This document shows, piece after piece, positions 35,438 through 43,220 of a DNA stretch of 64,000 bases. Position 1 is the stretch's first letter, and each line of letters starts with the position of its first letter. Origin of the DNA: DASQBT01 sp049578545. GTDB lineage: Bacteria > Pseudomonadota > Gammaproteobacteria > Burkholderiales > Thiobacillaceae. Below the pieces are notes generated by a model. That model did no database searches, was not told the DNA's origin, and saw only the letters and a list, made by a program, of their open reading frames with translations. The DNA is taken from positions 30,949 to 94,948 of the forward strand of contig JBAUMF010000043.1 of assembly GCA_049578545.1 (NCBI GenBank). Reading direction: 5' to 3'. A program made the position numbers and the translations under genes.

Positions 35438-35488
35438 GGCAAACGACTCGAATATCGTTGGTTAAGAATGAGCAACATCCATGCCTCG

Positions 35489-35818
35489 TCAATAAACCTT
35501 ACGTTTGCGCATTTTCAGCCACTGGCGGACCTGTCTCTGATGGCGAAGACATCGAGGGCAGACGGGGTTGACGAAGTAATGACATTCGGCCAACCAAGGA
35601 TCGATAACCCGACATTTTCCATTCCACCGCGCTTTGGCATCGACTGGGATGTCAGCGGCGTATAAAATCAGCGTGTTATTCGCACTGGAATTAGCCAGCG
35701 CGGTTGACCAGCCGACGAAGTCGGCGCAGCAGCGAGGGCTAACTTGCAACCGGCAAGTTAAGCGAAGCGGCCGAAACGAATGCACCGGTCTTGGTGTCAG
35801 GGCGCGCAGCGACTGCAC
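35489..35818 (-). CDS. Possible small Cys-containing protein
   Basis: The C-terminal half of this frame encodes a coding-like sequence (NGKCRVIDPWLAECHYFV, PVCPRCLRHQRQVRQW) with a CxxC pair and a basic tail, such as a zinc-binding protein. The N-terminal half overlaps repeat-like DNA with hairpins and may not be translated. There is no ribosome-binding site for any start. Real start is probably inside, near 35690, if the gene is real. Confidence 0.3.
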   Translation of the reverse strand: MQSLRALTPRPVHSFRPLRLTCRLQVSPRCCADFVGWSTALANSSANNTLILYAADIPVDAKARWNGKCRVIDPWLAECHYFVNPVCPRCLRHQRQVRQWLKMRKRKVY

Positions 35819-35864
35819 TAGCGAAGACCAACCTTTAGGTTATGTCGCAGCTAAAACCGGCAGT
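35778..35864 (+). repeat. Split copy of tRNA-Ser anticodon arm
   Basis: gaatgcaccggtcttg at 35778-35793 and aaaaccggcagt at 35853-35864 are identical to two adjacent pieces of the tRNA-Ser gene just downstream (35894-35909 and following). Between them lie 59 unrelated bases, at the position of the anticodon loop. It may be the scar of an integration event or a decayed tRNA copy. Two more perfect dyads lie just upstream (35711-35725 and 35740-35760). Confidence 0.55.
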
Positions 35865-35873
35865 TATGGATAC

Positions 35874-35963
35874 GGAGGTGTGGCAGAGCGGTTGAATGCA
35901 CCGGTCTTGAAAACCGGCAGTGGCGCAAGTCACTCGTGAGTTCGAATCTCACCGCCTCCGCCA
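35874..35963 (+). tRNA. tRNA-Ser (anticodon TGA)
   Basis: Acceptor stem 35874-35880 (ggaggtg) pairs with 35953-35959. The anticodon stem ccggt/accgg closes a loop with TGA. A long variable arm (gtggcgcaagtcac) identifies a class II serine tRNA. The T arm contains gttcgaatc. The CCA end is encoded at 35961-35963. Confidence 0.96.
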
Positions 35964-35970
35964 GCTCAAC

Positions 35971-36822
35971 ATGAAACCCACCCTTACTATCGCCAACCAT
36001 GACCGCAATAGTGCGGGAATGGCCTATGTCTATCCCGTCGTTTCCCGGCGTGCAGGCGGTGTCTCCGTGGGGGTTAATCTCAATCCGAACAATGCCTGCA
36101 ACTGGGCCTGCATTTATTGCCAGGTGCCCAATCTGGTTCGCGGGGCCGCGCCAGAGATCAACCTGACGCTTTTGCAAGACGAATTGCGCAGCATGTTGGA
36201 CCAAATCCTCCATGGCGACTTGATGCGGACGCAGGTGCCGGAAGACATGCGGCACTTGCATGACATCGCGCTTTCAGGCAACGGTGAGCCCACCAGCAGC
36301 AGGCAATTCACTGCGGTCATCGAGCTGATCGGGCGAGTCAAGCATGAATTTGGATTGAATGGCAAAACCAAGCTGGTGCTTATTACCAACGGCAGCCTGA
36401 TGGACCGACCGCGGGTCCAGTCCGGTTTGAAAAAAATGGCCATGCTGGACGGTGAAGTCTGGTTCAAGCTGGACTGCGCCACCCCGTCCGGACTGCGCCG
36501 CATCAATCAAACCCGAACCTCGCCGGAGAAGCACTTCGAGAGATTGGGGATTTCTGTCGCGCTCTGTCCAACATGGATACAAACCTGCATGTTTGCCCTC
36601 GATGGTGAACCACCCAGCAAGCTTGAACAGGATGCCTACCTGAACTTCATAAAGCAGACACAGAGGGAGAAACTTTCACTAGAAGGCGTGCTGCTCTACG
36701 GTCTGGCACGCCCTTCACTGCAGCCCACGGCAGCGCGCCTTTCTGCATTGAGTGAACAATGGCTGGAACACTTTGCCCAACAAATCCGCAAGACTGGCCT
36801 CCCCTGCAAGGTGAGTGTATGA
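35971..36822 (+). CDS. Radical SAM protein
   Basis: 283 residues. The radical SAM cluster motif is CNWACIYC near 43-50. It is followed by a glycine-rich SAM-binding stretch (LSGNGEPTSS) and LVLITNGSLMDRP. Overall it resembles the Elp3/YgiQ-like or 'radical SAM, COG0731' Wyosine-related group, but the substrate is not clear. The start is 7 bases after the CCA end of tRNA-Ser, so it is likely co-transcribed with the tRNA. Its stop overlaps the nagZ start by 4 bases. Confidence 0.85.
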   Translation: MKPTLTIANHDRNSAGMAYVYPVVSRRAGGVSVGVNLNPNNACNWACIYCQVPNLVRGAAPEINLTLLQDELRSMLDQILHGDLMRTQVPEDMRHLHDIALSGNGEPTSSRQFTAVIELIGRVKHEFGLNGKTKLVLITNGSLMDRPRVQSGLKKMAMLDGEVWFKLDCATPSGLRRINQTRTSPEKHFERLGISVALCPTWIQTCMFALDGEPPSKLEQDAYLNFIKQTQREKLSLEGVLLYGLARPSLQPTAARLSALSEQWLEHFAQQIRKTGLPCKVSV

Positions 36823-37904
36823 GCCTCGGTCCATTGATGCTCGATGTTCGCGGCACCATGCTCACTGCGGAAGATCGGGAACGCCTGTCGCATCCATTGG
36901 TCGGGGGGGTCATCCTGTTCACCCGGAACTATGAAGATCCTGCTCAACTCGAAGCGCTCTGTGCGGATATCCACACGCTCAAGTCGCCGCCATTACTCAT
37001 CGCTACCGATCAGGAAGGTGGAAGGGTTCAGCGTTTCAGAGAGGGATTCACACGGCTTCCGCCCATGCGTCGTTTTGGTGAGGAATGGGACCAGTATCCA
37101 CATCGCGCCAGGGAACTGGCGTGGGATGCGGGTTATGTGCTGGGTGCGGAATTGCGTGCCCGTGGCGTGGACCTGAGTTTTACGCCGGTGCTGGACATGG
37201 ATTATGGGGTTTCTGCTGTCGTTGGGGATCGCGCCTTCCACCGCGATCCACAGGCCATCACGGAACTGGCCCATGCGCTGCTGAATGGCCTGAAAGAGGC
37301 TGGCATGGGCGCCTGCGGCAAACATTTTCCAGGCCACGGCTTCATCGCCGCCGATTCCCATGTGTCGATGCCGGTGGATGAGCGCGACTACGCCGATTTC
37401 GAACTGGCGGATTTGCGGCCTTTCCAAGCATTGATCGACTTCGGCCTGCCTGCCATCATGCCTGCGCATGTGGTGTACCCAAAAATTGATTACAGGCCCG
37501 CCGGCTTTTCACCTGTATGGCTGAAGAAGATCCTGCGCAAGGAAATGGGCTTTGAAGGCATGATCTTCAGCGATGATCTCTGCATGCATGGAGCATCGGG
37601 CGCCGGCGGAATCACGGCACGCGTCACAGCCGCGCTCAACGCCGGCTGCGATATGGCATTGATCTGCAACCATTCCGAACTGGCCGACGAAGCACTGGCC
37701 CAGCTGAATTACGAATGGTCCGCCGCCAGCCGGGCCAGGCTGGCCCGCCTGCATGGGCGGCCCCATCCCCTGAGTTATACCCAGTTACTGGAGCAAACCG
37801 CGTATGCTCGCGCGCGGCACAGCATCGCCGGACTGGGCATGGACAGTGGCAACCTGGCCTTGGGCACCGACCCCACTGACTCCGGCAGAAGAGGCGCCAC
37901 TTGA
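36819..37904 (+). CDS. nagZ: Beta-N-acetylhexosaminidase NagZ
   Basis: 361 residues, glycoside hydrolase family 3. The catalytic-loop signature KHFPGHG lies near 168. The nucleophile Asp is in FSDDLCMHGA near 252. IATDQEGGRVQRF is also diagnostic. NagZ removes GlcNAc from 1,6-anhydro-muropeptides in the cytoplasm during peptidoglycan recycling. It is coupled to the radical SAM gene upstream (4-base overlap) and to the CDF transporter downstream. Confidence 0.95.
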   Translation: MSLGPLMLDVRGTMLTAEDRERLSHPLVGGVILFTRNYEDPAQLEALCADIHTLKSPPLLIATDQEGGRVQRFREGFTRLPPMRRFGEEWDQYPHRARELAWDAGYVLGAELRARGVDLSFTPVLDMDYGVSAVVGDRAFHRDPQAITELAHALLNGLKEAGMGACGKHFPGHGFIAADSHVSMPVDERDYADFELADLRPFQALIDFGLPAIMPAHVVYPKIDYRPAGFSPVWLKKILRKEMGFEGMIFSDDLCMHGASGAGGITARVTAALNAGCDMALICNHSELADEALAQLNYEWSAASRARLARLHGRPHPLSYTQLLEQTAYARARHSIAGLGMDSGNLALGTDPTDSGRRGAT

Positions 37905-38848
37905 GCCTTTTCCACGATCATTCGGGCGACAACGAAACCCACTTGCATGCCCACAGCCATGGCCATCGCGCCTTCGGCTGGGCGCTCATGTTCACACTGG
38001 GTTTCGCTGCAGTAGAGGCGACAGCCGGATTCTGGGCCAACTCGCTCGCGCTGGTTTCCGATGCAGGCCACATGCTGACCGACAGCCTGTCGCTCAGCCT
38101 TGCTGCATTTGCTGCAATGCTGTCCCGTCGTCCACCTTCGGCCAGGCACTCCTACGGCCTGGCTCGGGCCGAAGTCGTCGCCGCACTCATCAATAGCCTG
38201 CTTATGCTTGCGCTGGTCTCATTCATCGTTTACGAAGCCTGGCAACGTTTTGCCGAGCCGCGCCACGTCCAGGGCACAGCTGTGTTTATCGTCGCGCTGA
38301 TCGGGCTAATGGTTAATCTGGCCGTGGGCTGGCTGTTGATGAAAGGCGAGGACAGCCTTAACCGCCAGGCTGCGCTGCTTCACGTGGCTGGCGATGCGCT
38401 TGGCTCGGTCGCTGCGCTCGCCGCCGGCCTGGTCATCATGTTCACAGGATGGACGCCAATCGATCCGATCCTGTCGATCGTGATTTCCCTTCTGATCCTG
38501 GTATCCACACTCAATCTGCTTAGACAGTCTCTGCATGTATTGATGGAAGGCGTGCCCTCCGACATTGACCTGAACGCCGTAGGAAACCGGATGGCTCAGC
38601 TGGAGTATGTAACGCAGGTTCACGACCTGCACATCTGGGCGCTGGCGAGCGGCCAGATCGCGCTCTCTGCTCACATCGATGTCAAGGAGCTGAATCATTG
38701 GCCGCAAATTCTCGCCAAAGCGAGAACGATGCTCAGCGCTGAATTCGGTATCGGCCACATCACTCTGCAACCGGAGGTCATCGTGGCCACACCCATCACC
38801 CTGCATTCGAGCCGTCCACGCCCTCAGCCGCACAACCATGCTCACTGA
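37901..38848 (+). CDS. Cation diffusion facilitator (Zn2+ type)
   Basis: 315 residues with six membrane helices in the CDF topology. His-rich N-terminus (HLHAHSHGH) and C-terminus (HNHAH) suit metal capture. Transmembrane metal sites are SDAGHMLTD and HVAGDALG (H-x3-D), the zinc-type pattern. The cytoplasmic C-terminal domain begins near VHDLHIWALASG. It exports Zn2+ and possibly Co2+ or Cd2+. Start is a TTG at 37901 overlapping the nagZ stop; no other start fits the helix layout. Confidence 0.9.
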   Translation: MSLFHDHSGDNETHLHAHSHGHRAFGWALMFTLGFAAVEATAGFWANSLALVSDAGHMLTDSLSLSLAAFAAMLSRRPPSARHSYGLARAEVVAALINSLLMLALVSFIVYEAWQRFAEPRHVQGTAVFIVALIGLMVNLAVGWLLMKGEDSLNRQAALLHVAGDALGSVAALAAGLVIMFTGWTPIDPILSIVISLLILVSTLNLLRQSLHVLMEGVPSDIDLNAVGNRMAQLEYVTQVHDLHIWALASGQIALSAHIDVKELNHWPQILAKARTMLSAEFGIGHITLQPEVIVATPITLHSSRPRPQPHNHAH

Positions 38849-39461
38849 TTGCCGCAATTGCCCCCGGCTGGCACATTTTCTCGATCAGGTAAAAGCTGAA
38901 AACCCGGGCTATTACTGCAAACCGGTGCCGCCCTTTGGCGACAAGGATCCTAAGCTGCTGATTGTTGGACTGGCGCCCGGGATGCATGGTGCCAATCGCA
39001 CCGGCCGGCCTTTCACCGGCGACCACGCCGGAATACTGCTCTTTCAAACCTTGCATGAATTCGGTTTTGGCAACAAACCTGAATCAGTGAGTGCGGATGA
39101 CGATCTGATCCTGACAGGTTGCCGCATCACGAATGCAGTCAAATGTCTTCCGCCCAACAACAAGCCCGAGTCTGCGGAAATCAGGCGATGTAACACCTAC
39201 CTCAAGGCCGAATTACAAGGTCTTGCAGATGGCACCGCCATCCTTGCCTTGGGAAGTGTGGCCCACGCGGCTGTGCTCATGGCCTTGGGTTTGAAACCCA
39301 AGAGCCACCCCTTCGGACATGGACACAGGCATGATTTGCATCGAGGCTTGATGCTGTATGACTCCTACCACTGCAGCCGCTACAATACCCAGACCAAGCG
39401 ATTGACGGCTGAAATGTTCCGCGCAATTTTTGTGCACATCCTCACTAATTTGAAGGGGTAG
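38838..39461 (+). CDS. Uracil-DNA glycosylase, family 5 type
   Basis: 207 residues. Active-site motif A reads GLAPGMHGANRTGRPFTGD near 44-62, and the C-terminal motif is HCSRYNTQTKRLT near 180. Both are diagnostic of UdgB-like family 5 glycosylases. N-terminal Cys (DCRNCPR) and later Cys residues suit the [4Fe-4S] cluster of families 4 and 5. It removes uracil and related deaminated bases. Its start overlaps the transporter stop by 11 bases. Confidence 0.92.
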   Translation: MLTDCRNCPRLAHFLDQVKAENPGYYCKPVPPFGDKDPKLLIVGLAPGMHGANRTGRPFTGDHAGILLFQTLHEFGFGNKPESVSADDDLILTGCRITNAVKCLPPNNKPESAEIRRCNTYLKAELQGLADGTAILALGSVAHAAVLMALGLKPKSHPFGHGHRHDLHRGLMLYDSYHCSRYNTQTKRLTAEMFRAIFVHILTNLKG

Positions 39462-39463
39462 CC

Positions 39464-39652
39464 ATGCCTGTTGTATCCATCAAGCTCGCCGGCAAACTCA
39501 GCCGTGAACAGAAGAAAAGCATTGCTGAAGAAATCACGACTACCCTGGAAAAGCACGCAGACAAGCCTGCCCGCTATACGTATATTTCATTTGAAGAGCT
39601 GCCGGATGAGAACTGGGCAATCGCCGGTGTGTTGCTGGACGAGGAAGACTAA
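39464..39652 (+). CDS. Tautomerase-like (4-oxalocrotonate type) protein
   Basis: 62 residues, starting Met-Pro so that Pro1 can serve as the catalytic base after Met removal (MPVVSIKLAGKLSREQKKS). Length and beta-alpha-beta pattern fit 4-oxalocrotonate tautomerase-family proteins. It lies 2 bases after the uracil-DNA glycosylase stop, so it is in the same transcript. The substrate is unknown. Confidence 0.85.
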   Translation: MPVVSIKLAGKLSREQKKSIAEEITTTLEKHADKPARYTYISFEELPDENWAIAGVLLDEED

Positions 39653-39707
39653 ATCCTGAACAAATGGGCGAGAATCAGTTGGCCGTTTCGCCGCTGTTGA
39701 CTCCATT

Positions 39708-41504
39708 TTGAGTTTCGACCCCAAAGCCTTCATCTCCACGCTGTCTTCACTTCCAGGCGTCTACCGGATGCTGGGGTCAGACGGAGCGGCACTTTATGTC
39801 GGCAAGGCGCGCAACCTGAAGAAGCGGGTTTCAAGCTATTTCAACAAGACCGGCCTCTCGCCACGAATTCAATTGATGGTGGCGCAAATCTGTGGCATCG
39901 AAACGACCGTCACCCGCACCGAAGCCGAAGCCCTGCTGCTTGAAAACAACCTGATCAAAGCACTGGCTCCGCGCTACAACATTCTATTTCGGGACGATAA
40001 ATCCTATCCCTATCTGGTGCTGACAGGACATTCCTTTCCGCGAATTGCCTACTACCGCGGCGCAATGGACAGGAAGAACCGTTATTTCGGCCCCTATCCC
40101 AACGCGTGGGCGGCGAAGGAAAGCATCAACCTGCTGCAACGGGTATTCCGTCTGCGTACCTGCGAGGACACGGTATTTGCCCATCGTTCCCGCCCCTGCC
40201 TGCTCTATCAGATCAAGCGATGCACTGCCCCGTGCGTGGGCCACATCTCGCAGAGCGATTACGCGGCCGACGTAAGAAGCGCCGCGTTGTTGCTGCAAGG
40301 GAAAGACGACGAACTCGCAGCCCAGCTCAGCAAGAAAATGCGGGCCGCCGCTGATGCGCAACTATTTGAAGTCGCGGCCCAATACCGTGACCAGATCCAT
40401 AATCTGGCCAAGGTTCGGCAGCAGCAATTTGTGGAGTCCAATGCTGCAACCGATGCGGACGTCGTCGCAGTTACAACGCGGCCAGAACTAAGCTGTGTGA
40501 ATCTGCTGATGATTCGGGCCGGGCGTCATCTGGGTGACCGCGCCTTCTTCCCGCAAAACGCGGCTGGGGGTGACAGCGCCGAAATTCTTCAGGCGTTTCT
40601 GTCCCAACATTACCTCGAACATCCCATTCCATCTGTGATCGTGACGGGAGAAATGATTGATGCAGAAACCCTTGGCACTGCATTCTCCCAACAGGCCGGC
40701 CGCAAGGTCACTTTGTTGACACATCCTCAGGGAGAAAAGAAAGTCTGGCTGAGGATGGCGCAGAAAGGCGCAGAAGTAGCGCTTTTTCAGCAGCTTTCTC
40801 AGCGTGCCACACAGGAATCTCGACTTACCGCTCTGCAGGAAATACTCGATCTCCCGCAACTCAAACGCATTGAATGCTTTGACATCAGCCACACCATGGG
40901 CGAGGCCACGGTGGCCTCCTGCGTGGTGTATGAAGGTGGTGCCATGAAAGCCAGCGAATACCGGCGTTACAACATCAGCGGAATTACGCCCGGCGATGAC
41001 TATGCTGCAATGCGCGAAGCCCTGACCCGGCGTTATACCAGGGTGCAACAGGGCCAAGGCAAGCGGCCCGACCTGGTTTTGATCGACGGGGGATTGGGGC
41101 AGCTCAATGTGGCGGTGGAAGTCATGGCCGAACTGGGACTGAACGACCTCGACTTAATTGGCGTCGCCAAAGGTGAACAACGCAAACCCCGGCTGGAGCA
41201 GCTTGTTCATCCGGGTGGCAAAGCTTTTCGTCTGCCCAGCGACAGCCCGGCCCTGCACCTGATCCAGACCATCCGGGATGAGGCTCACCGCTTTGCCATA
41301 ACCGGACATCGAGCCCGGCGTGGCAAGGCACGGACCCATTCAAGCCTTGAAGATATTCCCGGCATCGGACCAAAAAAACGCAAAGCCTTGCTGGAACATT
41401 TCGGTGGACTGCAGGGCGTGCGCAACGCAGGCATTGAAGAACTTTCCAGGGTAGCTGGCATTCAACGCGAACTGGCGGAACGGATTTATTTGATCCTGCA
41501 CTGA
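39708..41504 (+). CDS. uvrC: Excinuclease ABC subunit C
   Basis: 598 residues. GIY-YIG nuclease at the N-terminus (LPGVYRMLG, ALYVGKARNLKKRV), UVR domain near 205-240, RNase H-like C-terminal nuclease with ECFDISHTMGE, and a helix-hairpin-helix end (IPGIGPKKRKALLEHFG). UvrC cuts both sides of a lesion in nucleotide excision repair. Start codon is TTG at 39708; the conserved SLPGVYRM block follows at the right distance. Confidence 0.97.
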   Translation: MSFDPKAFISTLSSLPGVYRMLGSDGAALYVGKARNLKKRVSSYFNKTGLSPRIQLMVAQICGIETTVTRTEAEALLLENNLIKALAPRYNILFRDDKSYPYLVLTGHSFPRIAYYRGAMDRKNRYFGPYPNAWAAKESINLLQRVFRLRTCEDTVFAHRSRPCLLYQIKRCTAPCVGHISQSDYAADVRSAALLLQGKDDELAAQLSKKMRAAADAQLFEVAAQYRDQIHNLAKVRQQQFVESNAATDADVVAVTTRPELSCVNLLMIRAGRHLGDRAFFPQNAAGGDSAEILQAFLSQHYLEHPIPSVIVTGEMIDAETLGTAFSQQAGRKVTLLTHPQGEKKVWLRMAQKGAEVALFQQLSQRATQESRLTALQEILDLPQLKRIECFDISHTMGEATVASCVVYEGGAMKASEYRRYNISGITPGDDYAAMREALTRRYTRVQQGQGKRPDLVLIDGGLGQLNVAVEVMAELGLNDLDLIGVAKGEQRKPRLEQLVHPGGKAFRLPSDSPALHLIQTIRDEAHRFAITGHRARRGKARTHSSLEDIPGIGPKKRKALLEHFGGLQGVRNAGIEELSRVAGIQRELAERIYLILH

Positions 41505-41585
41505 AGCCAAACGGGCCTGTCGGGTTGGCCGTAGCCTGCCGCCAGCACTCATCAATCACCATTACTGTGTTGAAATAGCAATCTG

Positions 41586-42152
41586 ATGCCTTTTAATCTC
41601 CCCAATCTTCTGACCTGGCTCCGCATTTTGATGATACCATTGGTCATCGGCGTGTTCTATCTGCCTGGCCAGTGGTTAAGCCTCGGCCAAGCCAACCTGC
41701 TTGCCACGATTTTCTTCGCGGTCGCTGCCGTCACCGACTGGCTCGACGGCTACCTTGCCCGCAAGCTCAACCAGACTTCCGCATTTGGCGCCTTTCTCGA
41801 CCCTGTTGCAGACAAGCTGATGGTAGCCGCCGCGCTGATTGTGCTGGTTGATCTGGGACGAACATCGCCGCTCGTCGCCCTCATCATCATCGGCCGCGAG
41901 ATTGCCATTTCCGCCTTGCGCGAGTGGATGGCGAAAGAAGGAAAATCAAGCAGTGTTGCGGTTAGTTTCATCGGAAAATTGAAAACCACCTCCCAGATGA
42001 TCGCTATTGCCTTACTCCTTTTCTGGGAGCCGCTGGGCGAATTTCCAACCCCGATTCTGGGGCGGATGCTTATCAATCTGGCGGCGCTGCTTACCCTGAT
42101 TTCGATGGCTTATTACCTGCGCATGGCAGCCAAAGCACTTGCGAAGAAGTGA
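41586..42152 (+). CDS. pgsA: CDP-diacylglycerol-glycerol-3-phosphate phosphatidyltransferase
   Basis: 188 residues. The CDP-alcohol phosphotransferase motif is intact: TDWLDGYLARKL and GAFLDPVADK. Four to five membrane helices. It makes phosphatidylglycerol phosphate, committing to acidic phospholipids. Position next to uvrC and upstream of tRNA-Gly, tRNA-Cys and tRNA-Leu matches the order known from Escherichia coli (uvrC-pgsA-glyW-cysT-leuZ). Confidence 0.96.
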   Translation: MPFNLPNLLTWLRILMIPLVIGVFYLPGQWLSLGQANLLATIFFAVAAVTDWLDGYLARKLNQTSAFGAFLDPVADKLMVAAALIVLVDLGRTSPLVALIIIGREIAISALREWMAKEGKSSSVAVSFIGKLKTTSQMIAIALLLFWEPLGEFPTPILGRMLINLAALLTLISMAYYLRMAAKALAKK

Positions 42153-42223
42153 CCAATAGCCATAATTGGACGTGCTTAAAAGTTGACACACTAGGCAATT
42201 TTCATCAGAATTCGCAGCCTCAT

Positions 42224-42299
42224 GCGGGAGTAGCTCAGTTGGTAGAGCGCAACCTTGCCAAGGTTGAGGTCGCGAGTTCGAGACTCGTCTCCCGCTCCA
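42224..42299 (+). tRNA. tRNA-Gly (anticodon GCC)
   Basis: Acceptor gcgggag at 42224-42230 pairs with 42289-42295. The anticodon stem caacc/ggttg closes ttgccaa. The T arm has gttcgagac. Discriminator T, then encoded CCA at 42297-42299. Confidence 0.96.
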
Positions 42300-42373
42300 G
42301 AATTCCAAGGGAAAGCAGGACAATCACAAAATCTGTTTTCCCTTTTCCTTCAGAGACAATCAGTGTCGCTAAG

Positions 42374-42447
42374 GGCGGGGTAGCAAAGTGGTTATGCAGC
42401 GGCCTGCAAAGCCGTCTACGCCGGTTCGATTCCGACCCCCGCCTCCA
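42374..42447 (+). tRNA. tRNA-Cys (anticodon GCA)
   Basis: Acceptor ggcgggg at 42374-42380 pairs with 42437-42443. The anticodon stem cggcc... closes ctgcaaa. The T arm has ggttcgattcc. CCA is encoded at 42445-42447. Confidence 0.96.
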
Positions 42448-42504
42448 TTTTCTTAAGCCCTGGGCCATGCTATCGCCATGTAACTGATAGAATCCGGCCT
42501 CAAC

Positions 42505-42594
42505 GCCCGGGTGGTGAAATTGGTAAACACAGCGGACTTAAAATCCGCCGGGCCTAATCAGCCCTTACCGGTTCGATTCCGGTTCCGGGCACCA
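42505..42594 (+). tRNA. tRNA-Leu (anticodon TAA)
   Basis: Acceptor gcccggg at 42505-42511 pairs with 42584-42590. Anticodon loop cttaaaa holds TAA. A long variable arm marks class II. CCA is encoded at 42592-42594. Confidence 0.96.
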
Positions 42595-42660
42595 CTTCCT
42601 GCCTGGCGATGCCGTGGCTGTCGAGCAAAGAAGTTTGGACATTTAGCCGCTGCGGGGACT

Positions 42661-42689
42661 TTCGTAACCTATCCATTTAAATGTATAAT
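42661..42689 (+). promoter_or_regulatory. Probable sigma-70 promoter of the rimP-nusA-infB operon
   Basis: A perfect tataat at 42684-42689 has a weak -35-like ttcgta 17 bases upstream. It lies in an AT-rich patch between the tRNA cluster and rimP. Transcription would start near 42696, just before a hairpin. Confidence 0.5.
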
Positions 42690-42702
42690 TTTAAAGTTAA
42701 GG

Positions 42703-42725
42703 TGGGCGATTCGCCCATTTTTTGT
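42703..42725 (+). terminator. Hairpin with T-run before rimP (terminator or attenuator)
   Basis: tgggcga at 42703-42709 pairs with tcgccca at 42711-42717 and is followed by a T-run. It could end the tRNA transcript or attenuate the rimP operon. Because it sits at the start of the predicted mRNA, an attenuator or 5'-stabilising role is also possible. Confidence 0.55.
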
Positions 42726-42754
42726 TTGTTTGGGCGCAATTTGTCGGAACTGAG

Positions 42755-43180
42755 ATGACCCTTCAAGCCTTGCTTGAGACCACCCTTTCCGGAATGGGGT
42801 ATGAACTGGTGCAGCTGGTGCAAGGGCGCGGCAGGCATTTGCAGGTGTTCATCGACAAGCCGGGTGGCATCGATATCGATGACTGCGTCGCGGTGAGCAA
42901 TCATCTCACGCGGCTGTTTACGGTCGAGAACATAGACTATGAGCGGCTGGAAGTATCGTCACCCGGCTTGGACAGACCGCTGACCAAACCAGCGGACTAT
43001 ATGCGGTTTGCGGGCGAAGACGTTGCTGTAAAGCTACGTGTGCCGATGGAAAACCGGCGCAGGCTGACCGGCAAGCTGCTGGGTCTGGAAGACAACAAAG
43101 TCCAACTGGAGCTGGATGGCAAACAACTAGCCGTGGAATTGACGAATGTCGACTCGGCCCGTTTAAAGCCCAAGTTTTGA
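42755..43180 (+). CDS. rimP: Ribosome maturation factor RimP
   Basis: 141 residues from ATG 42755. Family landmarks are LETTLSGMGYELVQLV, the DDCVAVS motif, and LEVSSPGLDRPL, then a C-terminal SH3-like domain. It acts in 30S subunit maturation. It heads a conserved operon with nusA and infB. An upstream in-frame start at 42722 would lie in the leader and is not favoured. Confidence 0.96.
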   Translation: MTLQALLETTLSGMGYELVQLVQGRGRHLQVFIDKPGGIDIDDCVAVSNHLTRLFTVENIDYERLEVSSPGLDRPLTKPADYMRFAGEDVAVKLRVPMENRRRLTGKLLGLEDNKVQLELDGKQLAVELTNVDSARLKPKF

Positions 43181-43220
43181 TCCCTTTGGGACGCATTTCA
43201 CAGGGGATGTGGAGAGTACG

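Noticed and set aside
35778..35864. A self-splicing intron in a tRNA-Ser gene
   Set aside because: The 59-base insert is far too short for a group I intron, and the rest of the tRNA is missing around the copy.
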